Of a DNA stretch of 64,000 nucleotides, positions 24,901 through 37,500 are shown in pieces. The stretch's first letter is position 1. Each line of letters begins with the position of its first letter. Location: NCBI GenBank assembly GCA_033060915.1, contig CM065390.1, forward strand, positions 15,480,501 through 15,544,500, given 5' to 3'. The notes under the pieces are model-generated. The model did no database searches, was not told the origin of the DNA, and saw nothing but the letters and a program-made list of their open reading frames with translations. This DNA is from Euryodendron excelsum. Taxonomy: Eukaryota > Streptophyta > Magnoliopsida > Ericales > Pentaphylacaceae. The translations under genes were made by a program, and so were the position numbers.

Positions 24901-26992
24901 GTGGGTACCACTTGCATGCGCATCAACTGGTCCTATCTCATCCAACCAGGAGTGAGGTAAATGAGGCAAAAAGTATCAAATATTAGGTGCTTCTAGAATG
25001 TCAATTATAAGCTTAGTCTCGAGCATACTTTTATTAACTAGATTCCTGCTTATGATGGTAAATTATCCTTCATGAACTCGAGTACAGGTGTCGGGTTCAT
25101 ATATATGTTGGATTCACCTAATTATCATGTCTAAAGTCACCAGGACACAGCTAGATGTCATATGTTTTAACTATTTTTTTTTTTAATTTTTTTATAGGGG
25201 AAAATGGTGTTTTCAAACTAAGAGTATTTTATGCATAAAATGTTAAACTCAAGCATCAATTGTCTGACATGGGTAGTTCACAATTTTAGAAGAGACGATG
25301 TAACATAGGCTGTAAAAACATGAATTTTTCATGAGATATCTTTCTGTATACAATCTTAACTGGTGTGTCATATGTTAATAATGGCATTTGGACCTATATA
25401 GGTGTTCCAATAGTAATCCTTCCCTATCAATGTTTCGTAAACTTCTTATTGTGAAGTGCTGTAGTTAACAGTAGGCCCATGAATATTTACTAACCATGGT
25501 GGAAACATATTTGTGGAACAGCAGCTTATATATGGTGGTTGTGATATTTATTTTATATATGGTAGCATACAGACTCGTGTATGTTTGATAAAACTTCATT
25601 TATACTGAAAACTATGCACAGGTAATCATTTGAATTGACACATTCAGACTCGCTATTCTTTTGAGTAATAAGTTCATTTTGTTCTTCCAAATTGAACTTT
25701 TTGGTTTTCTTGTAAGTAAATACTAATCTGTAAAAGTAATAATCTGATGAAATATAATTCATCTAGAATATTGGGTGTTTTTATCTACGGAAAAGTATTT
25801 TGTATCTATATTATATAGAAACATCTTAAATATAACTTTTTCGATAATCTGTGGGAACAAGTAGGTATCAAAAGAAGTGATAGGCTTTGTAGTAAAATAA
25901 AGTAGTGTAGTCGAACAATACTGACAAAATAATATTTCAGTGCCAGTGTATTTGGCTTGGCTTATTTAGGTGCTAATATAATTCAATTTGTAATTGGCTC
26001 TCAAACTCTCTCTCACAGCTGATGTTCTGAACTTCTCTAATAAGCTCTCTGGTGTAGAACTCACTTTGTGTGTCAGATTTCCAATTAATTTCTCCCTTGA
26101 ATGTTAGTATGATTTAGGTGCTAATATAGTACGATTTATGATCAGCTCTCAAACTCTCTCAGCTAATGTTCTAATGAGCTTTCTGGTGTAGAACTCACTT
26201 TGTGTCATATTTCCAATCCATTTCTCGTTTAAATGTCAATATGACAGCATGTATGACACTTGAAATATATAGGATTGGGCCACAGAACAAGTTGGTACCC
26301 TAGAAAGGCGTGATCTTATTTGGAATTTAGACAAATTGTGAAGCATTTATATACCTTACAAGATAAAATATTATTCAAAAGAACGAGTTATAAATGTAGC
26401 CTTAGAATTTTAAAAACTCCATTTGCACTTTATTCCACAACTGAAAGGCGGGAATCCTTTTGTCGGTAGATCATTGATAGGAATTTAACACTGGTTTCTT
26501 GATATAACCATCGTTTCATTGATGTCTTTCTATTTGATTGAACTTCGCAAATACTCAGCTTTTTGCCTTCTATAGCTAGCATAAGCGCATACTAGGATTT
26601 CAAGTAGCTTCTTGTTATTGCGTTGCCTCGTATTAGAATAGCCAGTTTGACTGTCCAAAATGCTAGTTCAGTTTCTGGTGAAATTCCCGAAGACCCCTTA
26701 TTTTTAGCAAAGTTACACGGAGCAGTTAGAATCTAAGAGAATAACCAAGGACAGATAATATTTGCAGCCTTATTCAACTTCCATCGTTTCTTGATACTCT
26801 CTTCCCGTCCTTTGTGCATTTACTTGTTTCTTGCAAGCAATTACCTCAATTTGTTTGGTGAAGCTGAAGATTTTTGCAAATTTGTCACTGTTATTACAGG
26901 TGATTAAAATCATTGCCCCCCTCCCATCTGTTCTCCAAACACGGGAAGAGACCAAAGAAATATTATCCGGTGCTGGAGATAATGCCAAGTAA
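12812..26992 (+). CDS. RPUS5: RluA-family RNA pseudouridine synthase (RPUS5-like), 14 exons, 388 aa
   Basis: Exons are 12812-12935, 13083-13140, 13306-13333, 13429-13475, 13556-13646, 14205-14370, 14903-14990, 16475-16559, 17966-18041, 18315-18382, 18967-19036, 21013-21091, 24863-24956 and 26900-26992. All junctions are GT-AG and phases close to 388 codons plus TAA. It converts uridine to pseudouridine in RNA. An S4-like RNA-binding segment (LQGWLQRIGNGQITINGSV, about residues 54-72) precedes the synthase domain, with NKPSGLQVLPGG, HRLGRGTSG (about 164-172), GRPHQIRIHLSF and GDPLYVTGGQP. The catalytic Asp of the usual HRLDxxTSG motif reads Gly here. The ATG at 12812 fits the conserved start of the protein (FGEPWPEFNGGLVYRD). 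I recall Arabidopsis RPUS5 (At3g52260) as the match; the symbol is by resemblance. The MULE ends 69 bp upstream of the ATG. Organelle targeting is not evident. Confidence 0.88.
12936..13082. repeat. (CT)n microsatellite in RPUS5 intron 1
   Basis: A run of about 15 CT units starts at about 12942, just after the exon 1 donor, and grades into CTGT and TATA repeats. Confidence 0.8.
15335..15420. repeat. Short tandem repeat in RPUS5 intron 7
   Basis: Four imperfect copies of a unit of about 20 bp built on AGAGTGGTGACCAAGTAATC lie within intron 7 (14991-16474). Nothing else in this 1.5-kb intron is recognisable. Confidence 0.75.
17119..17422. mobile_element. Tourist-like MITE in RPUS5 intron 8
   Basis: Termini are inverted repeats: GGCCCCATTTGGTACTGTGG at the left, and the complement of GGCCTCGTTTGGTGGTGTGG at the right. 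Both sides are flanked by TAA, the target duplication of PIF/Harbinger elements. Length is about 304 bp with no coding capacity. Confidence 0.7.
20831..20893. repeat. 33-bp tandem duplication in RPUS5 intron 11
   Basis: A 32-33-bp unit, GGTATCAAATTGATTACTTA plus TTGAGATTTT, occurs twice in tandem with no visible mismatch. Intron 11 (19037-21012) also has a CT-rich patch near 19597. I see no gene in it. Confidence 0.8.
21700..21760 (-). mobile_element. LTR/primer-binding-site relic (tRNA-iMet type) in RPUS5 intron 12
   Basis: The minus strand reads CTGACATGGTATCAGAGC. TGGTATCAGAGC is the usual primer-binding sequence for initiator Met tRNA in plant LTR retrotransposons, and CA before it would be the LTR end. 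The adjoining stretch at 21640-21735 resembles one at 57190-57300, so the same family left two relics in this window. Confidence 0.5.
22500..23890 (-). mobile_element. Degenerate Ty1/copia retrotransposon pol fragment in RPUS5 intron 12
   Basis: On the minus strand, 23691-23880 encodes a decayed copia reverse-transcriptase start (matching blocks around TIEQFKAQLVAKG). The part near 23000-23110 encodes the later HWEAVCHILKYLKGAPGRG block that precedes the RNase H region. Many stops and shifts separate the pieces, and no flanking LTR pair was found. An AT microsatellite lies at about 23104-23125. Confidence 0.75.
23950..24420. repeat. GTGTC/GACAC-rich repeat patch in RPUS5 intron 12
   Basis: The patch is dense in GTCGGACAC, CGTGTCGTGTC and similar words at both ends (23950-24010 and 24295-24400). 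The left part is largely the complement of the right, so this may be a degenerate foldback element of about 450 bp. The family is unknown. Confidence 0.4.
25971..26245. repeat. Tandem duplication of about 135 bp in RPUS5 intron 13
   Basis: Two diverged copies start at GTGCTAATATA (about 25971 and 26118). Both contain GCTCTCAAACTCTCTC and TCTGGTGTAGAACTCACTTT. Confidence 0.75.
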
Positions 26993-28226
26993 ATTTCTAA
27001 TGCCCTTCCAAAGTGCAGAAATGCGTTTGCAGCAGGGAGGCTTTGGAGCATGCAGCAGGTGCATTTGTCTGGCCTTCCTGTCAATCTTCATTGTTTTTTT
27101 TTTTTTTTGTTCGTTTTAGTTTCAATCTTTTTGCAGTGTGTCGAGAATGCCCGTCATGTACAATATGGTTCCTTAAGCAACTTTATAAGGTAATACTTCT
27201 GTCCCTTGAATAAATTTGCATGATATACCGTGACTAGGCCCTTCGATAATAATATAAATAAAAAGAACAGGTCTGACCAGGGCCTTTAGCCCAATGGTCA
27301 TAGACCCACCTCAACTTCAGTAAGGTTACGGTTCGAGTCGCGATAAGAGTGTGGTGCATGAAACAGATAATATTTGCTCTTCTTGCCACTTACTCCCTAT
27401 AAGATTTAGTATACTAACATACTAATTTCTCTTCTATTTCTAACTATACATGTATTTGATCCCTTCTCCAAAAAAAAAAAAAAAGGGAATAGGAATAAAT
27501 GGATGCCGGGGTCGAGCATCCTCAAACCAGAGTCGTCAGCTGAAACCAGCAACAATAAAACACCGGTTCTTAGTAACATATGCATGTTGTATCACATGAT
27601 GCAAACTCCACTCGTTGCTAAGAGTTTTTGAGTATGCTGAGTGTTGCTCTGCTGATTATGGAAGAATCGAGCAATTTCTGCAGTGTTTCTCAGAAATAAT
27701 CTGAAATTAAAAGAGAACTGTACCTGTAATTGAAACTAAAGGCATAACAAAGGTTTCCAACATCTGAACTTCGAATGATAGAAATCATTACCAGAACTAA
27801 AATAGAGAGCAAGATGATGTCCCAACATTTGACTTCAATGTTCAATAAACTGAAGTCCTAATATTTGGGAACTATTTTCTTCTCTCTCCACAAGCACATT
27901 GCCTCGAAATGAAATATCACATGCATTTAAAAACAGACACATTGGATGAATGCATCAGAAACTTAATTAGCCTACCACCTCCCACCCACACTATAACAGA
28001 TTATTTCTGTATATCCATCAAATACAACAACAAATACAAAGCTGCTAAAATATTACAAACATCTAGAATTTGTTTTTTTGGGCCCAAAAAGACGGATTTG
28101 AGAACCCTCCATTGCCCTCCTATCAATTTGCTACACTGAAAGTTAAAGAAGAAAAACTAATATACAGGACGGCAAAAGAAAGCTTTTGCCGTGGAGGGCC
28201 TTCTTCAAGAGGCCCTCTCCACACTT
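26993..28226. other. Tail-to-tail spacer between RPUS5 and the SANT gene
   Basis: This holds the 3' ends of two convergent genes. Apart from the SINE at about 27275-27485 I see no feature. The short ORFs here are not credible genes. Confidence 0.5.
27275..27485 (+). mobile_element. tRNA-derived SINE
   Basis: A tRNA-like head has a box A-like TAGCCCAATGGTCATAG and a box B-like GGTTCGAGTCG about 40 bp later. A non-tRNA body of about 130 bp follows, ending in an A14 tail at about 27470-27484. Head, body and poly-A tail are what plant SINEs show. No clean target duplication was found. Confidence 0.65.
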
Positions 28227-31200
28227 CTACCTGCCTATATCCCCCTTACCCCTCCAAGATTCCTCATCTATGACGATGCTTGCTGTCTGTCCACCATATT
28301 GTTCAGCTTTTGCATAATGCATTTTGATTGCTGCTACAGGATCTGAAACACCTGTGGTGCGTAGAATCCCTCCTCTCCCCACAACATTGATTCCAACCAT
28401 CGCCCGACCCTCTTGTTGTATACCTGAGACAGCCTCAAACCCATTCCGTCTTTGCATCTCAGAGAATAACCTGTCTTGCCGCTGCTTCATATCAACTGCA
28501 AATGGCTGCACTCTCGCACCTTCTCGGTTCCTGTATAGCTGATAATCTGCTACTCCATTGCTGCTACTTATCTCCCTAGTAGAAAAAACCGATACACCAT
28601 TCAAGTTGTGTTCATTACTCCTTACAACTGCATGCAATGGCTGCTGCTCCATGTTAGACGAGGAGGTAGAGTAGTTACCAAATGCAGCAGGATATTTTGC
28701 AAGTAAGATAGCAGAGTCGGGCAAAGTAGAAAACCCAGTCTCTATTATATTTCCATCCCAACAACCGTAACTCCTCATGGGAACGTTTTCAAGGCCCAGA
28801 TAATTATTCCGGTCAAGCTTTGAAGTAACTGAATTTCCATCTGCACTCTGAGTACCAGTGAATTTCAGGTTGAAATTCTTGCTGCTTAACTTAGGATGTT
28901 GAAACCCCTTTTCTTCACTCTCATGGATAACACTAGTATTCTGTTTTTGCTGAGATGTTAGGTGAGTCAAAATCTGACCAAACAGTTTCACATCACCATT
29001 CCTGGATGGTTTTTCTGTATCCGATGAACTCCGTGAAGGCAGTCTAGAATTATCACTTTTTTGTTCTTGGGACAGGAACGGAAGCTCAGACACCGAACTC
29101 TGAGCTTTTGGACTGTTACATTTTTGAAGAATGCGTTCCTGTGACAAATACACATCAGAATGGAAATTCCTATCTACCTTTGAGAGACTTTGAAGTGAAG
29201 CCAGTTTCTTGGACACAATATCCCCATTCATCTCTTTCTTAGTTGACACCTGTAACGGATATCCAGTGAGAATCTGGAAGGAGCTGGCACACCCCAACAC
29301 AGAATGGCCAGACTGATGCTGTTTATAATCATCCGCACTGGCTGATTTTTGACACTGCTTTTCACTGATCTTTTCAAAATCTAGGGTTGAGGGCATATCC
29401 GGGTTGAGAGTCTTCTCATACTGACTTGCAGGACTTTTGGTCACAAAATTTGCATTTATGAGAGAGACATCCTGCTCCAGTGAGATGACATGAGACTCTG
29501 GTGGAGGATTCAACTCCAGGGCAATCTTCCGCTCCTTTTTGGGGTCAACACCAAATTCCACAGGAGCAATTCTATCTGCAGCAAGATCAGAAGTGTTTCC
29601 GTTTGTATGAATAGCTTGGTCACAGCAATTTAAGTCACTTGGGCCACTTGTATTTGTATCCCCATTTTCCTCTTGCTTATGGTTCAAATTGTTCTCTGAT
29701 GCCAGTTGGCCCTCCAGTTCCGGACCTACAGCTATGGTCATTCCATCGGCACCTGATACAGACAGGCCATGACCATTAGCTTCTTTGGCCCACAATGATT
29801 CTCCCAAAGAGATGCCCTCACCAGTAGCTTCAACTCCACCAGCTTCAGTACAAGGAGGTGAAACAGCATTTTCATGAGCCTCAACCGTCACAGACATGTC
29901 ATCAGCACCATTTTCAATCTTACCATCACCATCAAAATCTTGTTCTGGTTTACCCTCTGCCTGGCAGCCATCAGTAACCATATTTTCTGACTGAAGCTCA
30001 GGTTCTCTACAATCAATTTCTCCCATCACACTGTTCTTCTCTGATCTGTTCAGGTCAGTTTGCAAGTTCATGGCCTCTGCAGGATCAGATTCACAATGGA
30101 TTGTGTTCAAATCAGAAAGCATCATGTCCTCATCTACTTTAGACCCCTCTTTCTCACTGCAGATAACGGACTCAGTCTGCACAACACAAGCATCTTCATT
30201 GTCACTCCCACCACCACCAGCATCATCATTTGCTAGCATTCTGTCATTGCCAGGCCTAGGACGAATCATATCCAGTCCAAGACACTTCCGAGCCTTGCTA
30301 AAGAAGACCTTGCATTGATCCCTGGACCTTGTTCTTACACATCTTGAGATCATTGTGAAATCTTTACCATACGATGACACAGCTTGTATGAAAATAGACT
30401 TCTCCTCATCCGTCCAGTCAGCAGGATCCATCTCTCCACAACTCTCATCCGAACAAGGGTCATCATCAACATTCTGTGTAACCTCAGGTGTCAAAGGCCG
30501 TCTCGTCAAAGCACCCACCTTTTGGCATTTCCAGTCATGGTAGCTCTCTCCAGGGTCAAAAGAACTTGTGATGCAAGAACTCATTGCTTCAGACGATAGC
30601 GAACCACAGATACCTGCCAAGACATCAGCAGCCACAGTCTCTCTTTCATAATCAAGACTACCTGACCTCTCTAAGTCGCTATCATCACCTCGTGGAGCTC
30701 TATAATCACTAGTTGCCCCTGTTAAGAACCTTGCTGTACATTTCTGCTGATTTTCCATACCATCATCAGCATTGGCAGCAATTGCAGAAGCAGCACCCAA
30801 CATATCAAGGGATGCTGCATTTGTATCATAATTCCATCGTTTCCCTGATGTGACCAGGTAGTTGCTAATAGAAAATGACTTTCCCTGCTTAGCAAATTCT
30901 GGCTTCTTCTTTGTCTTCACAAAATAATCTGACTTGTGGTTTTTGTAGTAGAACTCAATGCAATCAGCAGTTGTCTTGTGATCAATAAAAGAAGCAATCT
31001 TTCTGAAGTCTTTCCCAAAAGTGGCAAGCTTATCCATGAAAATCTCCTTCTCTTCTGTTGTCCAAGGGTTAATCATAGCCCTTTCCTTCTCAACTGCACA
31101 AGGATCTTCGACTAAACCATTACTTGAAATGAACTTTGAAATCATCTTCTCCTTGTTGTCCAAGATCAACAATGGCATTTTAAGGGAATTCCTATAAGGC

Positions 31201-31531
31201 TTGACTTGTGAATCTGAAAGAAGCTTACTCGTAAATTTAGTGATCTCTGTTGTAGGGACTAGGCTCAAATTTCCAGCTACAAAGACAAAATTCAAAATGA
31301 AAATCAAAACATTAAAAAGGACATAGATTCTAAACAAAGTCAACACTGAAAACTAACTCCATTCACATCAGAATATTAAGATTAAGATCATTTTATATTA
31401 TCGCGCACATATATTTTATACACCTAAATCCAATTTTTAAATAATTTTAACATAAGGTTAACATCAAGGAGGAGAAAACTCAAATAAATAATTAACAAAA
31501 TCAATTTACAGCAATCAACTATATTGTTTTT

Positions 31532-31562
<31 letters not shown>

Positions 31563-34500
31563 GGGGTGGGCCAAGTGCAATCAACTATATTTTCATCAGT
31601 CAAACACGCACCTATAGAACCTGATCAATAACATGTATATTCAATTAACTTAACCTAAGCATAATCATTTTCCAACTTCTTTGCTCCATAAACATCAAGA
31701 AAATAATATGTGTTAGCCATTGTAACATTTAGCCATGGAAATGAAAGCAGGAATGCACGTATCAATCTGTGACTTCAAGACACCAGAACAACTTGCTGTT
31801 CAATCTCAATCAAAACTCTTGTATATCCCACGTCTCTCTCATTATAAGCATGTACACACAGCTTGACCAAACTGGCAACAGAGGCTTGAAGTTTCAACAC
31901 CATTTCAGACAAACTCTAGGATGCACAGGCAGCACTGTCTCAACCTTCACAGGTGGTGGCCATTCCAATAAGCCCATGGAATTATGCATCTATATCAAAA
32001 TGCCATCCTCATGCAGAAAAAAACTAACACACATTGCCCCAAAGAAACAAGCTCTCCCCACACAAATACCAATTCGCTAGAAAAGAATGCAGGAGTTTTG
32101 TGGTACAAGAAATAATAGCAAGTTTCACCGAAACTCCACTTAAGATCCATGTTTGCAACATGTATTCCCAAGTTTCCTAAGAAAATGCATCATAACATAT
32201 TAAAAAGTAAATTGGACAAATTTACAGACTTGTATAGCTCCAAGTGCAAATTGCAACGCCGACCTCGTTCCTTGAAAAAGCAGAAATCCTCCGTGCGACA
32301 CAGGACGCACTGAGAAGCATTTCACAATAAAATAACTTCTATAAGTAAAGATTGGAGTCCTCAAAGAAGCTTCCCTAAAATTATCACTTAGTCAAAGTTG
32401 GAATGCAATGAAAAAACAGTATACAGGCAGCAGTTGTGCATCAAAAAAGGTGAAAGAAACCACTGGTTCCAAACATTTGTAGACACCACCATGCAATCCC
32501 ATGGTTAAGAAAAACACCTCCATTTGCTAAGATAGTTAAAAAAACAGATGAATACAGCAAAAGTTGAAGACTCCCCTTTTATCATGAGACTAGGGTCAAT
32601 TCCTTTCTTTATCGTTACTCACCAGAAAGCTGGGGTTCATTCTTCAAGAAAAAACGAAAACTATAATGCAGATTTTCGACGAAAAGAAAAAAGAATAAAG
32701 GGCAGTTGATAGATATAGCGAGCACCATACACACTAGTATGCATTCACAATATGCACATCACTTTGCCATCAACAATATTTAATAAAAAAGAAGGAAAGG
32801 TGACACAAAAACAAGCTATACGATGGCAACAAAGAATAACCGCCTGTAATTACAAATGGGAATGCTTTATTTCTCTTTTCTGAACTTCCACATGATTGCC
32901 ATTGATTTTTTTAGCTATTTCAATAGAAAAACGTTCTTGTAAGAAGTTTACACAAATTAATATCAGATATAAACAAAAAAAAAGGACTCTAAACATTCTT
33001 GTAAATAATTCCCTCTATAGAATAATAACAAATTCAAGTGCAGTGTCTATGGTGACAATTAAATTGCATCATTCCAACTAAAACATCAAAGGACTCTTGT
33101 AAGACTGAACCAAACAACGCAACAAACTAAAACCACAATCTCAAGTCAAATTATATGGATTGATATTTCAGAGCGCTAAAAATTAACAAATTAACAAGTT
33201 TACACACACCAATGTCATATTTTATTGATAAAATTGTCCTAATGGTTGAGAAAATCAAGAAACCCAAACCCCCATTCTCCTCAACTAAGAAGCTTACAAG
33301 TTTACTATTTTCACTTAAAAAATACAGCTCATATGAAAATGTAGTGCCCTCAATTCACTCTTAATCCACAAGAAGATCAAGTTTTCTGATCTATTTTCTT
33401 AAACACAAGTACCCAAGTAACAATTTCCTTTGGGCTTACATTTAATAAAGATGAATGGGCATACTGCTTTTGGATTAAGAACATGCAGAAATCAGATTAA
33501 TACAGAATTCGACTTGTGCATTTTGTAAGTGTGTCTGCAACTGTGAAGCGCATTCAAATGTAGATTTTTGCCCTAGCCCAACCTAGGGCTTGGAAAAGGA
33601 TCGTCGAACATAAGATTTTAGGCCCGGACTACTCTTAATGTACGCAATTAACAAATAAAACAAGAAAGTATTAGAGGTCAAACTTCTCACATTTTACATG
33701 AAAGGAGAGGTAATCCAAGAACGAAACAACAAAATAAAACAGATATTTTTCTCAATGGATCATAAAGGAGAACTGAAACCAGTATATTACGGCCTCCATA
33801 ATCCAAATTCAAAGCATAAAGAACCTTAATTGGGAGGGAGTTGATTAAACTTGGAGATGATTAATCCAATGGTAACAAGAGATAAACTAAGTCTGACATT
33901 TCATCACCATGATAAGTTGAGAAGTAGGACAAAACTATTAGCATACAAGCAAAGAATAATTATTCTTACCAGGAGAAGAAAAACGAGAACGAATGGAAGA
34001 CCGATGCTTTTGATAGCCACTATGCTGCGTGCGCAAGCTTAGTTCCAACCTTTTCTGAGATTTTGCACGATATTTCCTCACAGAGAGCAATCGCATATCT
34101 TCCTTCCAGAGATGCTGAAATGCCCTAAACTTGAGGGTAATAGCTCTCTCCTTAAATCTTAAAAAATGCTTGCTCATTGCAAACTTCTCCTTAATCAGTG
34201 GATCATTCTGCCAGCTAGAGAAACTGGTTGTTCTCAATGTATCAATATGGCACTGATTAGAAGGCAATAGTTTATTAAATACTTCAGATGCTCTATTTGC
34301 AGAATCTTTGTTTGCAGCCAGTATTAGATCATACAATATGTGTTCTTTGTCACAATTTAAACTCGCACCAACAGGAGAAGTAGGAGCAGAACTCTTTCTA
34401 GCTATTAGTTGACCACCCTTAGCACATAAACGTTCCGTCTTTTCTTCACTGGAACCATACACTGAGCATTTCACCTCCTGCTTTTTAGTTTTACCAGCAT

Positions 34501-37500
34501 CCAAATTACCAGAGCTCTCACCACTTTTTACTGATTCAACCACAGTGGCAGCCTTTGCTGAAGAAAGCGGTTCAACGAATTTAGATGTTACAGTGCCTGG
34601 ACTATCTATATCACCATCTTTAACTTGACCATGCTCTTCTTCCAAGCCACTAACTGCCTTCTCCACAATCATGTCTCCAGAAGAAACAAGCTGCAAGGGA
34701 GGAAGTCGAGGAATTATGTTGTAGGTAGCTAGTTCTTCACAAGGTTTTAATTGACATTCCCCTTGCAAAGAACTGGATCCTGCTGGACACGGACAACTAT
34801 TTCCACAGACAGATATCAATGACTTCAACTCATTTTCAAGTAAATCAATTTCTGATTCAGTCATCTCCAATGCCTTCAAAATGCCACCCTTCCATACCAG
34901 CAACTTGCTCATAGCAGTGGATCTCACAAAGCTAGAATCTACTAAACCTGGATCATCAGATTGAAGCAATTCACAAAGTGCAGAGCTTGAATTACCAATT
35001 GCAGGGAGCTCCAAATTCTCTAAATTAAAAGCTATCCCCTCGACATGATTCTGAGACACTAGATTTGGTGAGCCACATAAATTACTAGTATCATTATCAA
35101 TATTCGCTGCCTTGACAAATGGTTTATCCTCAACACCTGTTACAAGATAAAACATCGCTGCTCAACAAATTAAACATCTAAAAAAACATAATATAATGAG
35201 GTATTGCCAGTAGAAGTACAAATAGTTAAAAAAATTAGAGGATAGAAATGTTGTCATGTTTGAGTCAAAACTGGAACAAGGAAAGCAATATCTGTGAAAC
35301 ACCATTAACATTGATTATATCCCGACTAGTTAATCACTAATGTTATCAGAATAAGTTCCTTTTCTCCGGGTAAAATGCTCCTAACGAAGAGCTGCAAGGC
35401 ATGCCCATCTAAACCAAAGATGATGCAATTTTTAGCAATATTACCTTAAGAAAGTTTAAATACATAACAAAAGCAGAAAGAAGGCTAGCATCTTGGAAAA
35501 GACAATAACTTTCAAAAGGCGATAAGCTAACTTTAATTAAGAGTACGCTTTCGAGTTTGCCCACTTATTTCATGTCTATCTTCAAGGTCCCAGTTTCGGT
35601 GACAAATAAACCGGAAAAATTGCAAAGAAATTTCTTAAGGAGAGGTTTGGGAGATGAGTTCAAATACCATCTTGTGGCTTGGGATAAAATTTGTTCTCCT
35701 ATGAAAGAAGGGGGTTTGGGGATTAGGCATCTTAGTATGTTTAACCAAGCTCTTTTCGAGAAGTGGTTGTGGAGGTTTGTGAAGGGAGAGGGTAGGTTGT
35801 GGAGAAGGGTGGTTCAGTGCAAATATGTTTTGGTAGAGGGTGGTTGGACTCCCAATGAAGTTTGGAGCTCTTATGGGGTTAGCTTATGGAAAGGCATCAA
35901 AAGAATCTGGCAGGTTTTCTTTCAGGAACGTATATTTCTCCATTGGAAATGGAAGAAAGATTTACTGCTTTTGGAGGCTTTCCCAAATCTATATGCCATT
36001 GCTTGTGACAAGAATGCCTTTGTAGCTGATTATTTGAGGGTCTCTAATGGCATCAATGTATGGGAGCCAATCTTTCTTAAATCTATTCAGGATTGAGAAC
36101 TGGAGGAAGTGGGTGTATTTTTTGAGGCTTTGTACAAAGTGAAAATCAATCGGGGGGAAGTAGACAAGATGATGTGGAGTAAGAATAAAGGAATTTTTTC
36201 AGTTAAATCCTTTTACACCTTACTATGCAATGGTAATTCTACTTCCTTCCCTTGGAGAAAGGTACGGAAAGTGAAGGCCCCTTCAAAGGTGGCCTTTTTT
36301 GGGTGGTCAGCAGCTTTGGATTCTATCCTCACCATTGATAACTTGGGGAAGTGTGGGAAGATGCTCCCAAATTGGTGTATTATGTGCAGTAAAGCATAGG
36401 AGTCGGTTGACCATCTCCTTATCCATTGCAATATTGCGTGGCAACTTTGGAGTTTGGTGCTCTCTATTTTTGGAATCCATTGGGTTATGCCACGCTCTAT
36501 CATCTCTTTGTTTGATGCTTCGCCTAAAAGGTATGGAGATCATTTTCACAAGGAGGCTAGGAAGCTTACTCCCCTATGCATTATGTGGTGGTGTATATGG
36601 AAGGGACGCTATCGAAGAACGTTTGAGGAAGTTGTGTTGCCAGTTCATAGTCGTAAAAACTCTTTGTTACATACTTTCCACTTTTGGTTGAAAGGAAATT
36701 TTTGTAAATCTTCAATGTTTTTGGTAGATTTCATAGGAGATTTTAATTTTGGTGGGGGCCTTTAGTTTGTTTTTTTCAGTGTACAGTGGTGGCGTCCCTC
36801 TGGTGTCTCTTTGTGATTAATACTCCTTTTTCACCTATCCAAATAAAAAAAGGGGAAAAAATTGGAACTATGGATTGTTCCCCAAAAATTTCATGGCAAA
36901 GATTTGATAAATTTAATGTCCCTATTGTCAAGACATTAATAAAACAATACGAAAATAAGAACCTAAACCAAATCTAAATCCACTGCAATATTATAGTAGT
37001 CTGAGGGGAAGCTAGAGCATCAGCTTGGTTCATCTACTACAGTTAGTTTCAAGTACTTATTCAAAACAAATACCAAGAAACTCAAAACAAAAAAGACAGA
37101 TAAGTAATAAATAGCTGTATTTAATCAGATAACAACATGACAACAGTTCAAAATAGGCAAGGAACTCAACTAAAAAAAAAAAAAAAAGAAAGATAAAAAA
37201 TAAATACAGCATTTCAGATAGCCACATGACAACAGTTCAAAATAGGCAAGATGACATTTTCAATTCTACGTAGAACATATATTGTACTGTATGACTGATA
37301 TTTTCATATTCTGATGATAGCAGAAGAGCTAACACCACCATGTCCCGAAAAAATGTTTCTCTTTGAATAAAATAAAGAGCCTGAATCAGCATTCAAATGC
37401 TCAGTTGCACAAGAAATATTTCCACTAGCTCAACAAACATTGTCTTACCCACTTACCAAAAAAAAACCTCATCTTACCCCTAAAGGAGAGGGGGACAAAC

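Noticed and set aside
27275..27350. Functional tRNA gene
   Set aside because: Box A and box B are present but the arms do not fold as a full cloverleaf by eye, and a SINE-like body with a poly-A tail follows.
31277..31346. Hydrophobic N-terminus of the long minus-strand ORF as a signal peptide
   Set aside because: It is intron sequence read through; a splice acceptor at 31277 joins the exon in phase to the exon ending at 33970.
35840..36691. Other ORFs over the LINE fragment
   Set aside because: Out-of-frame shadows of the decayed ORF2.
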